Shown here one piece after another: positions 1 to 8,304 of a stretch of 34,404 nucleotides of DNA. The stretch's first letter is position 1; each line of letters begins with the position of its first letter. The notes beneath the pieces are model-generated. The model had not been told where the DNA came from, did no database searches, and saw nothing but the letters and a program-made list of their open reading frames with translations. A program made the position numbers and the translations under genes. The DNA is taken from the NCBI GenBank assembly GCA_913046825.1, contig CAJWTF010000022.1, forward strand, positions 1 to 34,404, in the 5' to 3' direction. This stretch comes from an uncultured Rickettsiales bacterium. Its GTDB lineage: Bacteria; Pseudomonadota; Alphaproteobacteria; UBA8366.

Positions 1-6
1 CGAGGA

Positions 7-324
7 CTATGCGCGCCGTCGATCCGGTCGACAAGTTTCTTCCGCCAAACGATTTCTAATAGCGCATTCTTTTTGCGATTTTTCGGGGTCCTGGCCGCTG
101 GAGTTCACCGACGCCTCAGTATTCTTGATAATCCGGATGCAATCTCCATTCGCATTGTTGCAACCCGCCCATTTCATGACGCGCCCATATTTTCCAGGAT
201 CCGAAATCATCGTGCGCGAACGCAACTTATACTCTTGGAAATTGCAATACCAACCGTCCTTGGATGTTTCATCGTCGGGCTTATCACTTGGAAGCACGCA
301 AGCGCCTGGATCGGCCGCCTGCAT
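7..324 (-). CDS. hypothetical small Cys-containing protein (possibly decayed)
   Basis: I do not recognise this 105-residue ORF. It is polar and contains six cysteines, aromatic residues in its first half and a basic C-terminus, which resembles a small exported or phage-like protein more than a random shadow. The in-frame codon three before its ATG is a stop (331-333), and there is no convincing ribosome binding site. The start may therefore be wrong. Alternatively, the N-terminus may lie in the overlapping frame at 207-401, joined by a frameshift near 330-360. Coding status is uncertain. Confidence 0.3.
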   Translation of the reverse strand: MQAADPGACVLPSDKPDDETSKDGWYCNFQEYKLRSRTMISDPGKYGRVMKWAGCNNANGDCIRIIKNTEASVNSSGQDPEKSQKECAIRNRLAEETCRPDRRRA

Positions 325-401
325 TTGTTCTTAGTAAAGGCAGCAAGGAATTTCATCTTTTTCGTCTTCTTCTTGACGATCATAAGCTCTTCTTCAACCA
401 T
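207..401 (-). CDS. small lysine-rich ORF, coupled start
   Basis: This short ORF starts with ATG at 401, overlapping the TGA stop of the preceding minus-strand ORF as TGATG, a typical translational-coupling arrangement. The first 20 or so codons are acidic then lysine-rich, followed by a short hydrophobic stretch. The rest runs out of frame against the 7-324 ORF. It may be the true N-terminus of that protein, separated by a frameshift. No family recognised. Confidence 0.2.
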   Translation of the reverse strand: MVEEELMIVKKKTKKMKFLAAFTKNKCRRPIQALACFQVISPTMKHPRTVGIAISKSISCVRAR

Positions 402-544
402 CACGCATTGTGTAGCCTCGTAGCGTCGTGATTTTCCAAATTGTTTCTGTGCGTCGCCTGCGTCGCCATCATGAGCATTACGCCAACAACCAGCACCACG
501 CTTAGTCCGATCAAAAGACTTTTAAAATGCGCCGGCAATTTCAA
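401..544 (-). CDS. 47-aa single-pass membrane peptide, hypothetical
   Basis: This small ORF reads from a TTG at 544 with an AGAGG ribosome binding site 8 bases upstream, and ends in TGA at 401-403. Residues about 8-25 form one hydrophobic segment (SLLIGLSVVLVVGVMLMM) after a short basic N-terminus, as expected for an inner-membrane anchor. The tail is polar. The good ribosome binding site, the membrane segment and the TGATG overlap with the next ORF support a real short operon, but no family is recognised and the non-ATG start lowers confidence. Confidence 0.35.
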   Translation of the reverse strand: MKLPAHFKSLLIGLSVVLVVGVMLMMATQATHRNNLENHDATRLHNA

Positions 545-630
545 AATTATAACCTCTAAAATATAATTCAAAATCAGCAAAACGTATCTTGAGGCTTATG
601 TAAATGCCAGAAGCAAAAGGCCAAACCATC

Positions 631-658
631 TTGGCAGATATCTACATTGGGTTATTAA
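631..658 (+). promoter_or_regulatory. putative sigma70-type promoter of moaA
   Basis: TTGGCA (631-636) and TATTAA (653-658) are separated by 16 bases in an AT-rich stretch just ahead of moaA. They match the -35 and -10 consensus well. Transcription would start near 665, allowing any of the candidate moaA starts. Confidence 0.4.
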
Positions 659-680
659 TTACATCTAACGACTTGCGAAG

Positions 681-1808
681 GTGTATGGTCCATCATCATA
701 TATGCCCTATCAGGCAACACACGTAACGAACGACGCAGGATTTCCACCGCCAATGGAAATCGGGGAACAGGGTTTGCTGGAACAAAGACAAGACAACCTA
801 CTGAACGGGCCCGCATTGATCGACCCTTATGATCGGACAATCGACTATTTACGTGTCTCGGTCACCGATCGATGCGATTTTCGCTGTGTCTATTGCATGT
901 CGGAGGACATGACATTTCTGCCGAAAGCCGATCTTTTGACACTAGAGGAACTGGACCGGTTGTGTTCGGTCTTCGTCGCGCGCGGCGTCCGGAAATTGCG
1001 GATGACCGGCGGGGAACCCTTGGTCCGCCGCAATATCATGTGGCTGTTTGAACGCCTAGGACGGCACCTTCAGTCCGGTGCACTCGATGAACTAACACTC
1101 ACCACCAATGGGAGCCAATTATCCAAATACGCTCAAGCACTCGCGGATTGCGGGGTCCGGCGTATCAACGTTTCCATCGATACCCTCAATCCAGATAAAT
1201 TCCAGGCGATTACGCGTTGGGGCAAGTTCGACAAGGTCATCGAAGGTATTGCTGCCGCTAAAGCGGCCGGATTATCCGTAAAGATCAACTGTGTCGCCCT
1301 TAAAGGCGTGAATGATGACGAAATCCACGACATGGTCCGTTGGTGCGGCGACGAAGGTCACGACCTCACATTCATCGAAGTTATGCCGATGGGTGATATT
1401 GGCGGTGAAATTCGGCTCGATCAATATTGGCCGCTCTCGATGGTCCGGGGAGAATTGCAAAAGCAGTGGACTCTGAACGAGAGCGATCACGCCAGCGGCG
1501 GCCCCGCACGCTACGTCGATTGCGTCGAGACCGGCCGTAGAATCGGATTTATCACTCCGATGACCCATAATTTCTGCGAATCCTGCAATCGGGTTCGTTT
1601 GACGTGTACTGGGACGCTTTACATGTGCCTGGGTCAGGAAGATGCCGCGGACTTACGGACCGCCCTCAGAACGAGCCCGGACGATGCCGCTGTCTCCGCC
1701 GCCATCGATGAGGCCATCGGGCGCAAACCCAAAGGCCATGACTTTATCATCGACCGTCGCCACCAACGCCCTGGCGTCGGGCGCCATATGAGCGTAACCG
1801 GCGGCTAA
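681..1808 (+). CDS. moaA: GTP 3',8-cyclase MoaA (molybdenum cofactor biosynthesis)
   Basis: Radical SAM enzyme that, with MoaC, converts GTP to cyclic pyranopterin phosphate, the first step of molybdenum cofactor synthesis in the cytoplasm. The SAM-cluster cysteines C65, C69 and C72 lie in CDFRCVYC, followed by MTGGEPL. The second [4Fe-4S] cluster is marked by [15 protein letters not shown], and the protein ends in Gly-Gly (374-375), which MoaA needs for activity. Homology normally begins around residue 47 (LIDPYDR), so the 375-residue reading from GTG 681 is long. ATG 702 or ATG 753 are alternatives, neither with a strong ribosome binding site. No other moa gene is in the window. It converges on the NTF2-like gene with 9 bases between them. 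Confidence 0.95.
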   Translation: MYGPSSYMPYQATHVTNDAGFPPPMEIGEQGLLEQRQDNLLNGPALIDPYDRTIDYLRVSVTDRCDFRCVYCMSEDMTFLPKADLLTLEELDRLCSVFVARGVRKLRMTGGEPLVRRNIMWLFERLGRHLQSGALDELTLTTNGSQLSKYAQALADCGVRRINVSIDTLNPDKFQAITRWGKFDKVIEGIAAAKAAGLSVKINCVALKGVNDDEIHDMVRWCGDEGHDLTFIEVMPMGDIGGEIRLDQYWPLSMVRGELQKQWTLNESDHASGGPARYVDCVETGRRIGFITPMTHNFCESCNRVRLTCTGTLYMCLGQEDAADLRTALRTSPDDAAVSAAIDEAIGRKPKGHDFIIDRRHQRPGVGRHMSVTGG

Positions 1809-1817
1809 CACAGCCAA

Positions 1818-2222
1818 TTAGTTAATCGATCTATTTTCGTTAGCGGGCTGTTGCGTTGACGGCTGCCCCCGTGTTGGTCCGGCCTGATGGTGAACCATTT
1901 TCCACACCTCCCCTTCGCGCACGAAGAGATTGGTTGCGATCAAAAACCCACCCTCGACCTCCTCAAAACAGATGACGCTCGCGGTATCTCCGTAGAGGGA
2001 AACTACCGGCTCACGACATCGAATTTGCGGCGCGCCTGCGGCGATAATATTACGCCAGCTGTCAACAACCGCCGTCCGGCCGACCAAAGACTCCCATCCC
2101 GGGTGAATACAGCTGACCGAGGCGGATTCAGCCCACAAATCATCCATGCCATCCGCATCGCCGGCCGCAAAACACATATAAAACGCATCATTGGCGAACA
2201 TCACCTCATCCCAATCTGACAT
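1818..2222 (-). CDS. SnoaL/NTF2-like domain protein
   Basis: A protein of about 134 residues with the pattern of the NTF2-like superfamily: an N-terminal helix with FAAGDADGMDDLWAES, then CIHPGW, then VSLYGDTASVICFEEVEGG and a final WKMVHHQAGP strand. Such cone-shaped folds serve as small enzymes or ligand-binding domains; the substrate here is unknown. The start at 2222 is chosen because GAGGAGG lies just upstream; an in-frame start at 2240 would overlap that site. It follows the secreted-protein gene by 14 bases, so the two probably form an operon. Confidence 0.8.
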   Translation of the reverse strand: MSDWDEVMFANDAFYMCFAAGDADGMDDLWAESASVSCIHPGWESLVGRTAVVDSWRNIIAAGAPQIRCREPVVSLYGDTASVICFEEVEGGFLIATNLFVREGEVWKMVHHQAGPTRGQPSTQQPANENRSIN

Positions 2223-2236
2223 CGCTCCCTCCTCTA

Positions 2237-2713
2237 TCACCTAATTGTAATCTGATGCGAAAAGCTCTTGCCGTCGCTGATCGTCATCTGCTCAAAACCC
2301 ATTAGGTTCAATAGGTCCAAGAACGTCAGGTCGCCTGGCTTCATTTGTTCTTGAATGATCCGCGTCGTCCGCGCAACCGCCGTCAATTGCGCCAGTAAGG
2401 CCCGCGCTCTGAAGATGGTGTTATAGGCGTCATCGCGGGTTCCCACGATAATCAATTTTTCCTGACGCACACCCTTCGAGAAAATAGCATATTGCGGAGG
2501 ATAGGCTGCCTTATTCAGCATGCTGTTGGTAATATTGGTCACGAATACAATGCGGGCTTGTTTATTGGCCCCTATCATTTTTCGGACACGCGGACGATAG
2601 ACTTCACTCGTGACGGGTTTGGGGTAGTAATACCCGGCATGTCGGTCATTAGCCTTGCCCGGCATCGCCGCGAACATAATTGTCAGGAGAATCAGACCCC
2701 GAAGTATCCACAT
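2237..2713 (-). CDS. conserved hypothetical exported protein
   Basis: 158 residues. Residues 1-21 form a signal peptide (hydrophobic core LRGLILLTIMFAAMP, likely cleavage near GKAN). The mature part carries basic segments, the strand-like ARIVFVTNIT, and a C-terminal half rich in arginine and helix formers. I recall similar proteins beside moaA/nadK in Rhodospirillales, sometimes labelled as molybdopterin-guanine dinucleotide proteins, but nothing in the sequence shows nucleotide binding. A GGAGG ribosome binding site precedes the ATG. It is divergent from nadK and upstream of the NTF2-like gene. Confidence 0.7.
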   Translation of the reverse strand: MWILRGLILLTIMFAAMPGKANDRHAGYYYPKPVTSEVYRPRVRKMIGANKQARIVFVTNITNSMLNKAAYPPQYAIFSKGVRQEKLIIVGTRDDAYNTIFRARALLAQLTAVARTTRIIQEQMKPGDLTFLDLLNLMGFEQMTISDGKSFSHQITIR

Positions 2714-2741
2714 ATTCCGCCTCCAGTTTCGCCGGCGTCGC

Positions 2742-2769
2742 TGGCACTACCAGCGCCCTCGACTATACT
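2742..2769 (+). promoter_or_regulatory. putative promoter of nadK
   Basis: TGGCAC (2742-2747) and TATACT (2764-2769) are spaced by 16 bases in the 94-base divergent region between the exported-protein gene and nadK. The -10 element is good and the -35 weak. Confidence 0.3.
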
Positions 2770-2807
2770 AACGCAGCGATTGTCGCCCATTCTCATGGGG
2801 ATACCAC

Positions 2808-3575
2808 ATGATTAACAACAAAATAGCGTTCGTTGCATCAAACTCATCCGATGCTCAGGAAGCTTTAAGCGACCTGTCGAAACGCTATCCCAATGTCCCA
2901 CCGGAAAACGCAGATATCATCGTCGCGCTCGGGGGCGATGGCTTTATGCTTAGTATTCTGCATGACTACAAGGAGCAGCTGAAACCGATTTATGGCATGA
3001 ATCGCGGCAGTATTGGCTTTCTCATGAACGAGTATACGCCGGACGACTTACCAGACAGATTGAATCGCGCCGAACCAGTTTCCATCCGTCCCTTGCAAAT
3101 GCAAGCCACTACAATTTCGGGCGAGGTGTTGGATGCCATCGCCATCAACGACATTTCGTTGTTTCGGGAAACCCAGCAAACAGCCAAGATTAAAATTACG
3201 GTCGATGAAATCGTCCGGCTGCAGGAACTGATTTGCGACGGTGTCCTATTATGTACCCCTGCCGGCAGCACTGCCTACAATCTATCTGCTTATGGCACTA
3301 TTGTGCCAATCGGTTCGGACGTATTGTGCCTCACCCCGATCAGCGCGTTTCGACCGAGGCGCTGGCGCGGCGCCATCTTGCCCAATAGCGCCACGGTGAA
3401 GTTCGAAATCTTGGAATCCGGCAAACGCCCGGTGAGCGCATGCGCTGATGCGTTCGAGGTTCGCGATGTCGTGAGTATCGAAGTCTCACTGAGCGAGACT
3501 TTGCGCCTGACCATGTTGTTCGATCCCGAACACGATTTGGAAGAAAGAATTTTGTCAGAACAGTTCGCGCCTTAG
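2808..3575 (+). CDS. nadK: NAD kinase
   Basis: Phosphorylates NAD to NADP with ATP or polyphosphate in the cytoplasm. 255 residues, the compact alphaproteobacterial length. The GGDG motif at 42-45 binds and activates the phosphate donor. The substrate-site motif reads NDIS at 114-117, where most family members have Asn-Glu. The glycine-rich [18 protein letters not shown] segment (143-160) completes the NAD site. The start is supported by GGGGA eight bases before the ATG. It is divergent from the exported-protein gene and convergent with the decayed STAS gene. Confidence 0.93.
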   Translation: MINNKIAFVASNSSDAQEALSDLSKRYPNVPPENADIIVALGGDGFMLSILHDYKEQLKPIYGMNRGSIGFLMNEYTPDDLPDRLNRAEPVSIRPLQMQATTISGEVLDAIAINDISLFRETQQTAKIKITVDEIVRLQELICDGVLLCTPAGSTAYNLSAYGTIVPIGSDVLCLTPISAFRPRRWRGAILPNSATVKFEILESGKRPVSACADAFEVRDVVSIEVSLSETLRLTMLFDPEHDLEERILSEQFAP

Positions 3576-3617
3576 CCCCAACCGAATTCCTCAGCGAATA
3601 TCGAAAAGCGATACGAA

Positions 3618-3892
3618 CTAAGCAATATCCAGGGTTTCACGCACAGAATCCACAGCACCCGTAATGGCGATGCGTTTGCCGCGCCCACGGCACCCTCGCG
3701 CAACGACAAAACAATACCCAGCCTCGCTGCGTCGATATAATCCAGCTTACTGAGATCTATCACCACTTGAGAATGACCGGTCTCGGCAATGTCGTGGGAA
3801 ATGCAGTCGACGCTTTTTCTGTCGCGAATCGTCAAACGACCGGCTCATTCCAACACCATCTCCTCCTCGAGATTGAAAACTTTAAACCTCAA
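3618..3892 (-). pseudogene. decayed STAS-domain (anti-sigma factor antagonist-like) gene
   Basis: Reading from TTG 3892, after a GGGGGAAG ribosome binding site, gives a typical STAS start, but codon 16 is TGA (3845-3847). The frame then resumes as AGRLTIRDRKSV and continues through ETGHSQVVIDLSKLDYIDAARLGIVLSLR. Near 3691-3700 one base appears missing. The next frame gives RGCRGRGKRIAITGAVDSVR and then TLDIA, ending in TAG at 3618-3620, exactly how such proteins end. The usual DS-G-L phosphorylation motif is also degraded to DAARLG. Two lesions plus loss of the phosphosite indicate a dead gene rather than one sequencing error. Intact relatives relay signals in partner-switching systems; no partner kinase is nearby. 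Confidence 0.8.
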
Positions 3893-3984
3893 GAACTTCC
3901 CCCATTAATCCTAATAATTAAGAATCTTGGCATTACACCAATTTGCATACTAGAGAATATTTCGAACCCGAAAACAAAAAGACG

Positions 3985-4860
3985 TTATTCGGCCGCCTTC
4001 GCGCCGGCACACCCCAACGCATAATCACCAACAACCTCAATCAGTTCGGACAAATGCGTTTTTAAAGTTGCGTAGTAAGGCGTCCGCTCGAAGGTCTCCT
4101 CGTTCATGTAAAGCGCGCGGTTGATCTCGATTTGCAAACTGTTTCGCCCAATATCCGGACGGCCGTGACGACGGACAATTTCAACTCCTTTATAAGGATC
4201 GTTAATCCGTACTCGATAACCGAAACCCTTTAGCGTGCCCCCTACGAAGTTAAGGAATTCCCGGTCGCACGTCGTGCCGTCTCGGTCTCCGAGAACGAAA
4301 TCCGCGCGACGGATGCTGTTGAATTGGGATTCTCTGGGCAAACTCGACGACGGCATTGAATGACAATTGAAATGCCATGCCATACCAAACAGCGCTTGGG
4401 TCTCGTCCATGCACCGTTGTAGGGTTTGATGATATGGCATCCAATACTGATCGATCCGTTCCCTGACCTCCTCAACCGAAAGCCGCCGACCGTACATCGG
4501 AAAATCCGGTGGACAAACCCGCCAAATCAAGCCGTGTCCGAGCCGGGCTTTCTCCGTCGGTTGAACCGGTTCCGGCCAAGGCTCTTCCAGAAGATCGCGG
4601 TCGAGGTCGCGGACTGCACGGTTAGGATCGATAAAACTGCGCGGATATAATGCGGAGACGAGAGAGGCCCCCAATTTAGGACCGTCAGCGAACAGGTCGT
4701 CGACATACATGTCCTCAGCGCGACGCAGGACATTTATCGGTACTGTCGTGTCAAATGTTTCCGGATAGGTCGAGCCGCTATGAGGCGAGTCCAAGACCAA
4801 TGGAATGTCGGCACCCATTGGCGTATCCAGCCTATATACGCCGGGAATGGTTTCGCTCAT
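3985..4860 (-). CDS. N-formylglutamate amidohydrolase family protein
   Basis: 291 residues of the N-formylglutamate amidohydrolase family, zinc hydrolases releasing formate from N-formyl-glutamate or related acyl amino acids. Visible signatures are SPHSG at 25-29, the DPNR segment at 78-81, HFNCHSMP at 163-170 (H163 and H167 are candidate metal ligands) and LQIEINRALYM near the C-terminus. GAGGCG lies seven bases before the ATG. No other histidine-utilisation (hut) gene is present, so a role in histidine breakdown is not supported by context. A broader deformylase or amidase role is possible. Confidence 0.85.
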   Translation of the reverse strand: MSETIPGVYRLDTPMGADIPLVLDSPHSGSTYPETFDTTVPINVLRRAEDMYVDDLFADGPKLGASLVSALYPRSFIDPNRAVRDLDRDLLEEPWPEPVQPTEKARLGHGLIWRVCPPDFPMYGRRLSVEEVRERIDQYWMPYHQTLQRCMDETQALFGMAWHFNCHSMPSSSLPRESQFNSIRRADFVLGDRDGTTCDREFLNFVGGTLKGFGYRVRINDPYKGVEIVRRHGRPDIGRNSLQIEINRALYMNEETFERTPYYATLKTHLSELIEVVGDYALGCAGAKAAE

Positions 4861-5000
4861 ATAAGACGCCTCAATTTGGACCCAGTCAACGGATCGTTTC
4901 TCTGTACCTACAATTCCGCGCCGCCGCCGACTAAACCCGTTGAGACGAAACCGAATAATTTCAAAAGATGAGGCAACCGAGCCAGCATTTCAACTGCGCG

Positions 5001-6131
5001 TTAGCTTTCGGACATCCGGGCAATCTTATCGACCGCCTTTAGGCCGTGCCCGGTCAACACAAGAACCGTTACTTCATCTCGCCCGATTATCCCAGCCGCG
5101 ATTAAGCGGCTCAACACGGCCCGCGCAGTAGCGCTCGTCGGCTCGACAAAGAATCCCGCACCCGCCAATTGCCGGAAAGACACCGCGATTTCGTCCTCGT
5201 CGACCGCAACGATCGCGCCTCCCGTTTGGCGCGTCGCCGTCATGACTTCCGCGACACGGACCGGCTTCTCACTGGCGATACCGTCCGCTAGTGTCGCCGA
5301 GATAGGGAAATCCACCGCCGTGCCGCCAGCTTCCCAGACTGCGTACAACGCCGCACAATTCGCTGCTTGCGCCCCAAATATGCGCGGTAGTCGATCGATT
5401 GCACCAGCTGCTTGCAGTTCCAAAAAACCTAAATGAAGGCCGATCACGTTACTGCCATAGCCGAGCGGGACTACCACGTTATCCGGAACCGAAAAGCCCA
5501 ATTGCTCCCAAATTTCAAACGCCAGCGTCTTTGTGCCTTCGATAAAGAAGGGTTGCCAATTGTGGCTGGCATAGAATGTCACCTCCGCCGCCTTCATTGC
5601 CGCCGCCGCGACATCCTCGCGCGATCCTTCAATCGGCTCGATCCGCGCGCCCATGGCGGCGATTTGCGTCTTTTTCCCGGCTGGGGCCGAAACAGGAACC
5701 ATGATCCGGCAATCTAATCCAAGTGCCGCCGCATACGTCGCGTAGGACGCGCCCGCGTTGCCGGAACTGTCTTCAAGTATCTCGGTGGTTCCGCATTGCT
5801 TCAAATAGTTGAACAAAACAGCCGTGCCTCTGTCCTTAAAGGAACCCGAGGGCATCATGTGCTCGCATTTAATTAGAATGTTGGCGCCATCCCAATCCGA
5901 TGCCATCAAAGGCGTCCAACCTTCGCCGAGCGTCGAAGTATCAGCGCTAGGTATTCGAATGGCCTTCCGATAGCGCCATAACCCAATTTCTCGGTGGACT
6001 ATGTCCTCCTGCTTCAATCCTGAGCCCTGTGTTAAATTGACATAACTGCCATCGTCAGGTGCACACCAAATCGGCACATCGCTCGACCAGCGCGCGCCGC
6101 TACGCGGATTGATATATTCAACATTCGTCAT
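5001..6131 (-). CDS. threonine synthase-like PLP-dependent lyase
   Basis: Fold-type II PLP enzyme, 376 residues from ATG 6131. That start is chosen over 6155 because GAGGTC sits about eight bases upstream. The cofactor lysine is K99 in SGSFKDRG; the asparagine loop reads DSSGNAGASYATYAA, and a glycine-rich phosphate-binding loop is at PLGYGSN. This pattern fits threonine synthase and its catabolic look-alikes (diaminopropionate or threonine/serine lyases). Housekeeping threonine synthase is usually near hom or thrB; here the neighbours are a LysR remnant and peptidases, so a catabolic lyase is equally possible. It is divergent from the LysR gene, the classic arrangement of a target with its regulator. 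Confidence 0.8.
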   Translation of the reverse strand: MTNVEYINPRSGARWSSDVPIWCAPDDGSYVNLTQGSGLKQEDIVHREIGLWRYRKAIRIPSADTSTLGEGWTPLMASDWDGANILIKCEHMMPSGSFKDRGTAVLFNYLKQCGTTEILEDSSGNAGASYATYAAALGLDCRIMVPVSAPAGKKTQIAAMGARIEPIEGSREDVAAAAMKAAEVTFYASHNWQPFFIEGTKTLAFEIWEQLGFSVPDNVVVPLGYGSNVIGLHLGFLELQAAGAIDRLPRIFGAQAANCAALYAVWEAGGTAVDFPISATLADGIASEKPVRVAEVMTATRQTGGAIVAVDEDEIAVSFRQLAGAGFFVEPTSATARAVLSRLIAAGIIGRDEVTVLVLTGHGLKAVDKIARMSES

Positions 6132-6216
6132 TACAAGACCTCGACCGGAGTTCAATCAGTTCTTTCTAACCTTTGCTTTGGAGTAGGCCTAGACCAGTTC
6201 ATTTAAGCGATGATGT

Positions 6217-6264
6217 ATGCAAGATAGACGTCGAACTTACACATTAATTATTGCATGAATGCAA
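6217..6264. promoter_or_regulatory. ATGCAA boxes and palindrome in the LysR/lyase divergent region
   Basis: TTGCATGAATGCAA (6251-6264) is an inverted repeat (TTGCAT/ATGCAA around GA) that overlaps the ATG of the LysR remnant. A further ATGCAA lies at 6217-6222, 42 bases (about four helical turns) from the one at 6259. Spaced half-sites between a LysR gene and its divergent target fit an auto-regulated operator; no experimental link is known. Confidence 0.3.
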
Positions 6265-7058
6265 AGATGCGCGACTGGAACAACATCCGGTATTTCCTCG
6301 CGTCGATGCGCGATTGTTTGAGCGTCACCGTGAAAGCTATGCGCTCACCGCCGCCGGCGAGACGATGCGCGGTTCCGCCGAGCGGGTTGAGGCGGAAATG
6401 GCAACCCTCGAGTGTCAGGTCTTCGGTGAGAACGTGCGCCTAATCGGCACGGTTCGTCTGACCGCACCCGACGACATCTCGGAACGCTCGCTGCCCGAGC
6501 GCCTGGCCGCCTTTCGCGGGACTTATCCCGGCATAATATTGAAAATTATCTTCGCCTATCGATTTCTGAACCTGTCACGCCGCGATGCCGATGTCGCCTT
6601 CCGGCAGAGCCGCGATCCGGGCGACACCCTTATCGGTCGAAGACTGTGCACGGTCACGGTAACTATACTTTTGCCGCAGTGACGCCTTTACCTGGGCCAC
6701 TGCACTAACGGACGCTCCCGTTGTCTAGGGCGACGACACTCTCGCCCATTTTGACTCCGTCAAGTGGATGGGATCGCAAGCCAGTGATCGGATCGTGCTC
6801 CGCGCCAATACAATGGCCGGGCGTTCATATGCGGTCCGCGCGGGGATTGGTATCGCTGCCCTCCCCTGCTTTTCCGACGATCCCGACCCGATGCTGGTGC
6901 GCGTCACGGACCCGATACCCGAGATGGAGAACGAACTCTAGCTGCTGACCCATCGGGACCTCCGCAATACCACCCGTATCAAAGCTTTCACGGATTTAAT
7001 GGCCGCGTCCTTTCCGAGCGATAAGGATTTACTGGAAGGCCAGCACGCACGCTCATAA
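6255..7058 (+). pseudogene. LysR-family transcriptional regulator, inactivated
   Basis: The gene begins normally at ATG 6255 (MRDWNNIRYFLA, the LysR N-terminus). It then jumps in another frame to RVDARLFERHRESYALTAAGE, the end of the DNA-binding domain. About 35 codons that should hold the helix-turn-helix are missing, and the frame is shifted. The effector domain continues (LIGTVRLTAPDDISE, then RDADVAFRQSRDPGD). It is again frameshifted near 6650-6730, and resumes as MAGRSYAVRAGIGIAALPCF. In-frame TAG at 6939-6941 replaces the tryptophan expected before LLTHRDLRNTTRIKAF, and the reading ends at TAA 7056-7058. It cannot make a functional regulator; the divergent lyase gene has probably lost its control. 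Confidence 0.88.
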
Positions 7059-7137
7059 CCGCACGCTTCATGGCTGGCCATCATTGCCGCCCTCGCATAT
7101 TCTCCCGGTTAGCGAGACACCTGAAAGGGGGACAATC

Positions 7138-8304
7138 TTGGGCACAGCAGACAACGCCAGCGTCGAGTTTATCCGAAAGCTCATCAGCTTCGACACCACG
7201 AGCCGTAACTCGAATATGGAGCTGATCCATTACATCCGGGATTATTTAAAATCCCTCGGCGTCGACTCCTTATTGGTCGAGGACGAGACCGGCACAAAGG
7301 CTAATCTCTACGCGACGCTCGGGCCTAAGGATAAACCAGGTATTATGCTGTCCGGCCATACCGACACAGTGCCCGTCGACGGCCAGGAATGGGACACCGA
7401 CCCTTTCACCCTGACCGAAAGAGACGACAAGCTGTTTGCGCGCGGCACCTGCGACATGAAGAGCTTCATCGGCATCTGCCTCGCCTATGCGCCGAAGTTT
7501 CTAGAGCGCGGCCTCGACATCCCGATCCATTTCGCCTTCAGCCACGACGAGGAAGTCGGCTGCCTCGGCGTGCGCAGCCTGATCGAGAAGTTCGCGGATA
7601 TCAAACCGACCCCGATGATGGGCATCGTCGGCGAGCCGACCAGCATGCAGGTCATCATCGGCCATAAGGGCAAACTCAGCTATAAATGCCGGGTGCGCGG
7701 CTTCGAGGCGCATTCGAGCTTGGCACCCACCGGCGTCAATGCGGTTGAGTACGCGGCGGAAATGATCGCCTATCTCAAGGGCATGGCGCGGCGCATCCAG
7801 AAGGAGGGGCCGTTCGACGACCTCTACGACGTTCAACATTCGACCGTGCATACGGGCACCGTGCATGGGGGGACCGCCCTAAATATCGTGCCGAAGGATT
7901 GTACCTTCGAGTTCGAATTCCGCTGCATCGGCTCGGACGACCCCAAGGTGTATTTCGCCGAGATCGAACGCTATGCGCGTGAGACATTAGAGCTGGAAAT
8001 GCAGGCCATTGATCCTGCCAGCGGTATCGAGTTCGAGGAGCTGAGCGCCATCGACGGGTTGGACATGGACCCCGGCGAAGAAGTGGTCACGCTGGCCAAA
8101 ACCCTGGCCGGTCGCAACGACCACGCCAAGGTCGCGTTTGGCACCGAAGCGGGCTTGTTCCAGCAACAAGTCGGCATCCCAACCGTGGTCTGCGGCCCCG
8201 GCAGTATTAACCAGGCGCACAAGCCGAACGAATACCTCGCCTTAGAGCAGCTCGACCGCGCCCACGTGTTTTTCGACAAACTGATGGACCACGTCTGCAA
8301 GTAA
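7138..8304 (+). CDS. argE: acetylornithine deacetylase / M20 peptidase family (ArgE-like)
   Basis: Di-zinc M20 metallohydrolase that removes acyl groups from amino acids, most like ArgE (N-acetylornithine to ornithine). From TTG 7138, preceded by GGGGGA six bases upstream, it has 388 residues and begins with SVEFIRKLISFDTTSRNSN, typical of the family; an earlier TTG at 7084 is possible. Metal and catalytic residues visible: H74 in SGHTDTVP, D106 in RGTCDMKS, E138/E139 in HDEEVG, E166 in VGEPT, and the late histidine in QAHKPNEY. The stop overlaps the next ATG by one base (TAATG). No other arg gene is nearby, so a catabolic acyl-amino-acid hydrolase is possible. Confidence 0.85.
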   Translation: MGTADNASVEFIRKLISFDTTSRNSNMELIHYIRDYLKSLGVDSLLVEDETGTKANLYATLGPKDKPGIMLSGHTDTVPVDGQEWDTDPFTLTERDDKLFARGTCDMKSFIGICLAYAPKFLERGLDIPIHFAFSHDEEVGCLGVRSLIEKFADIKPTPMMGIVGEPTSMQVIIGHKGKLSYKCRVRGFEAHSSLAPTGVNAVEYAAEMIAYLKGMARRIQKEGPFDDLYDVQHSTVHTGTVHGGTALNIVPKDCTFEFEFRCIGSDDPKVYFAEIERYARETLELEMQAIDPASGIEFEELSAIDGLDMDPGEEVVTLAKTLAGRNDHAKVAFGTEAGLFQQQVGIPTVVCGPGSINQAHKPNEYLALEQLDRAHVFFDKLMDHVCK

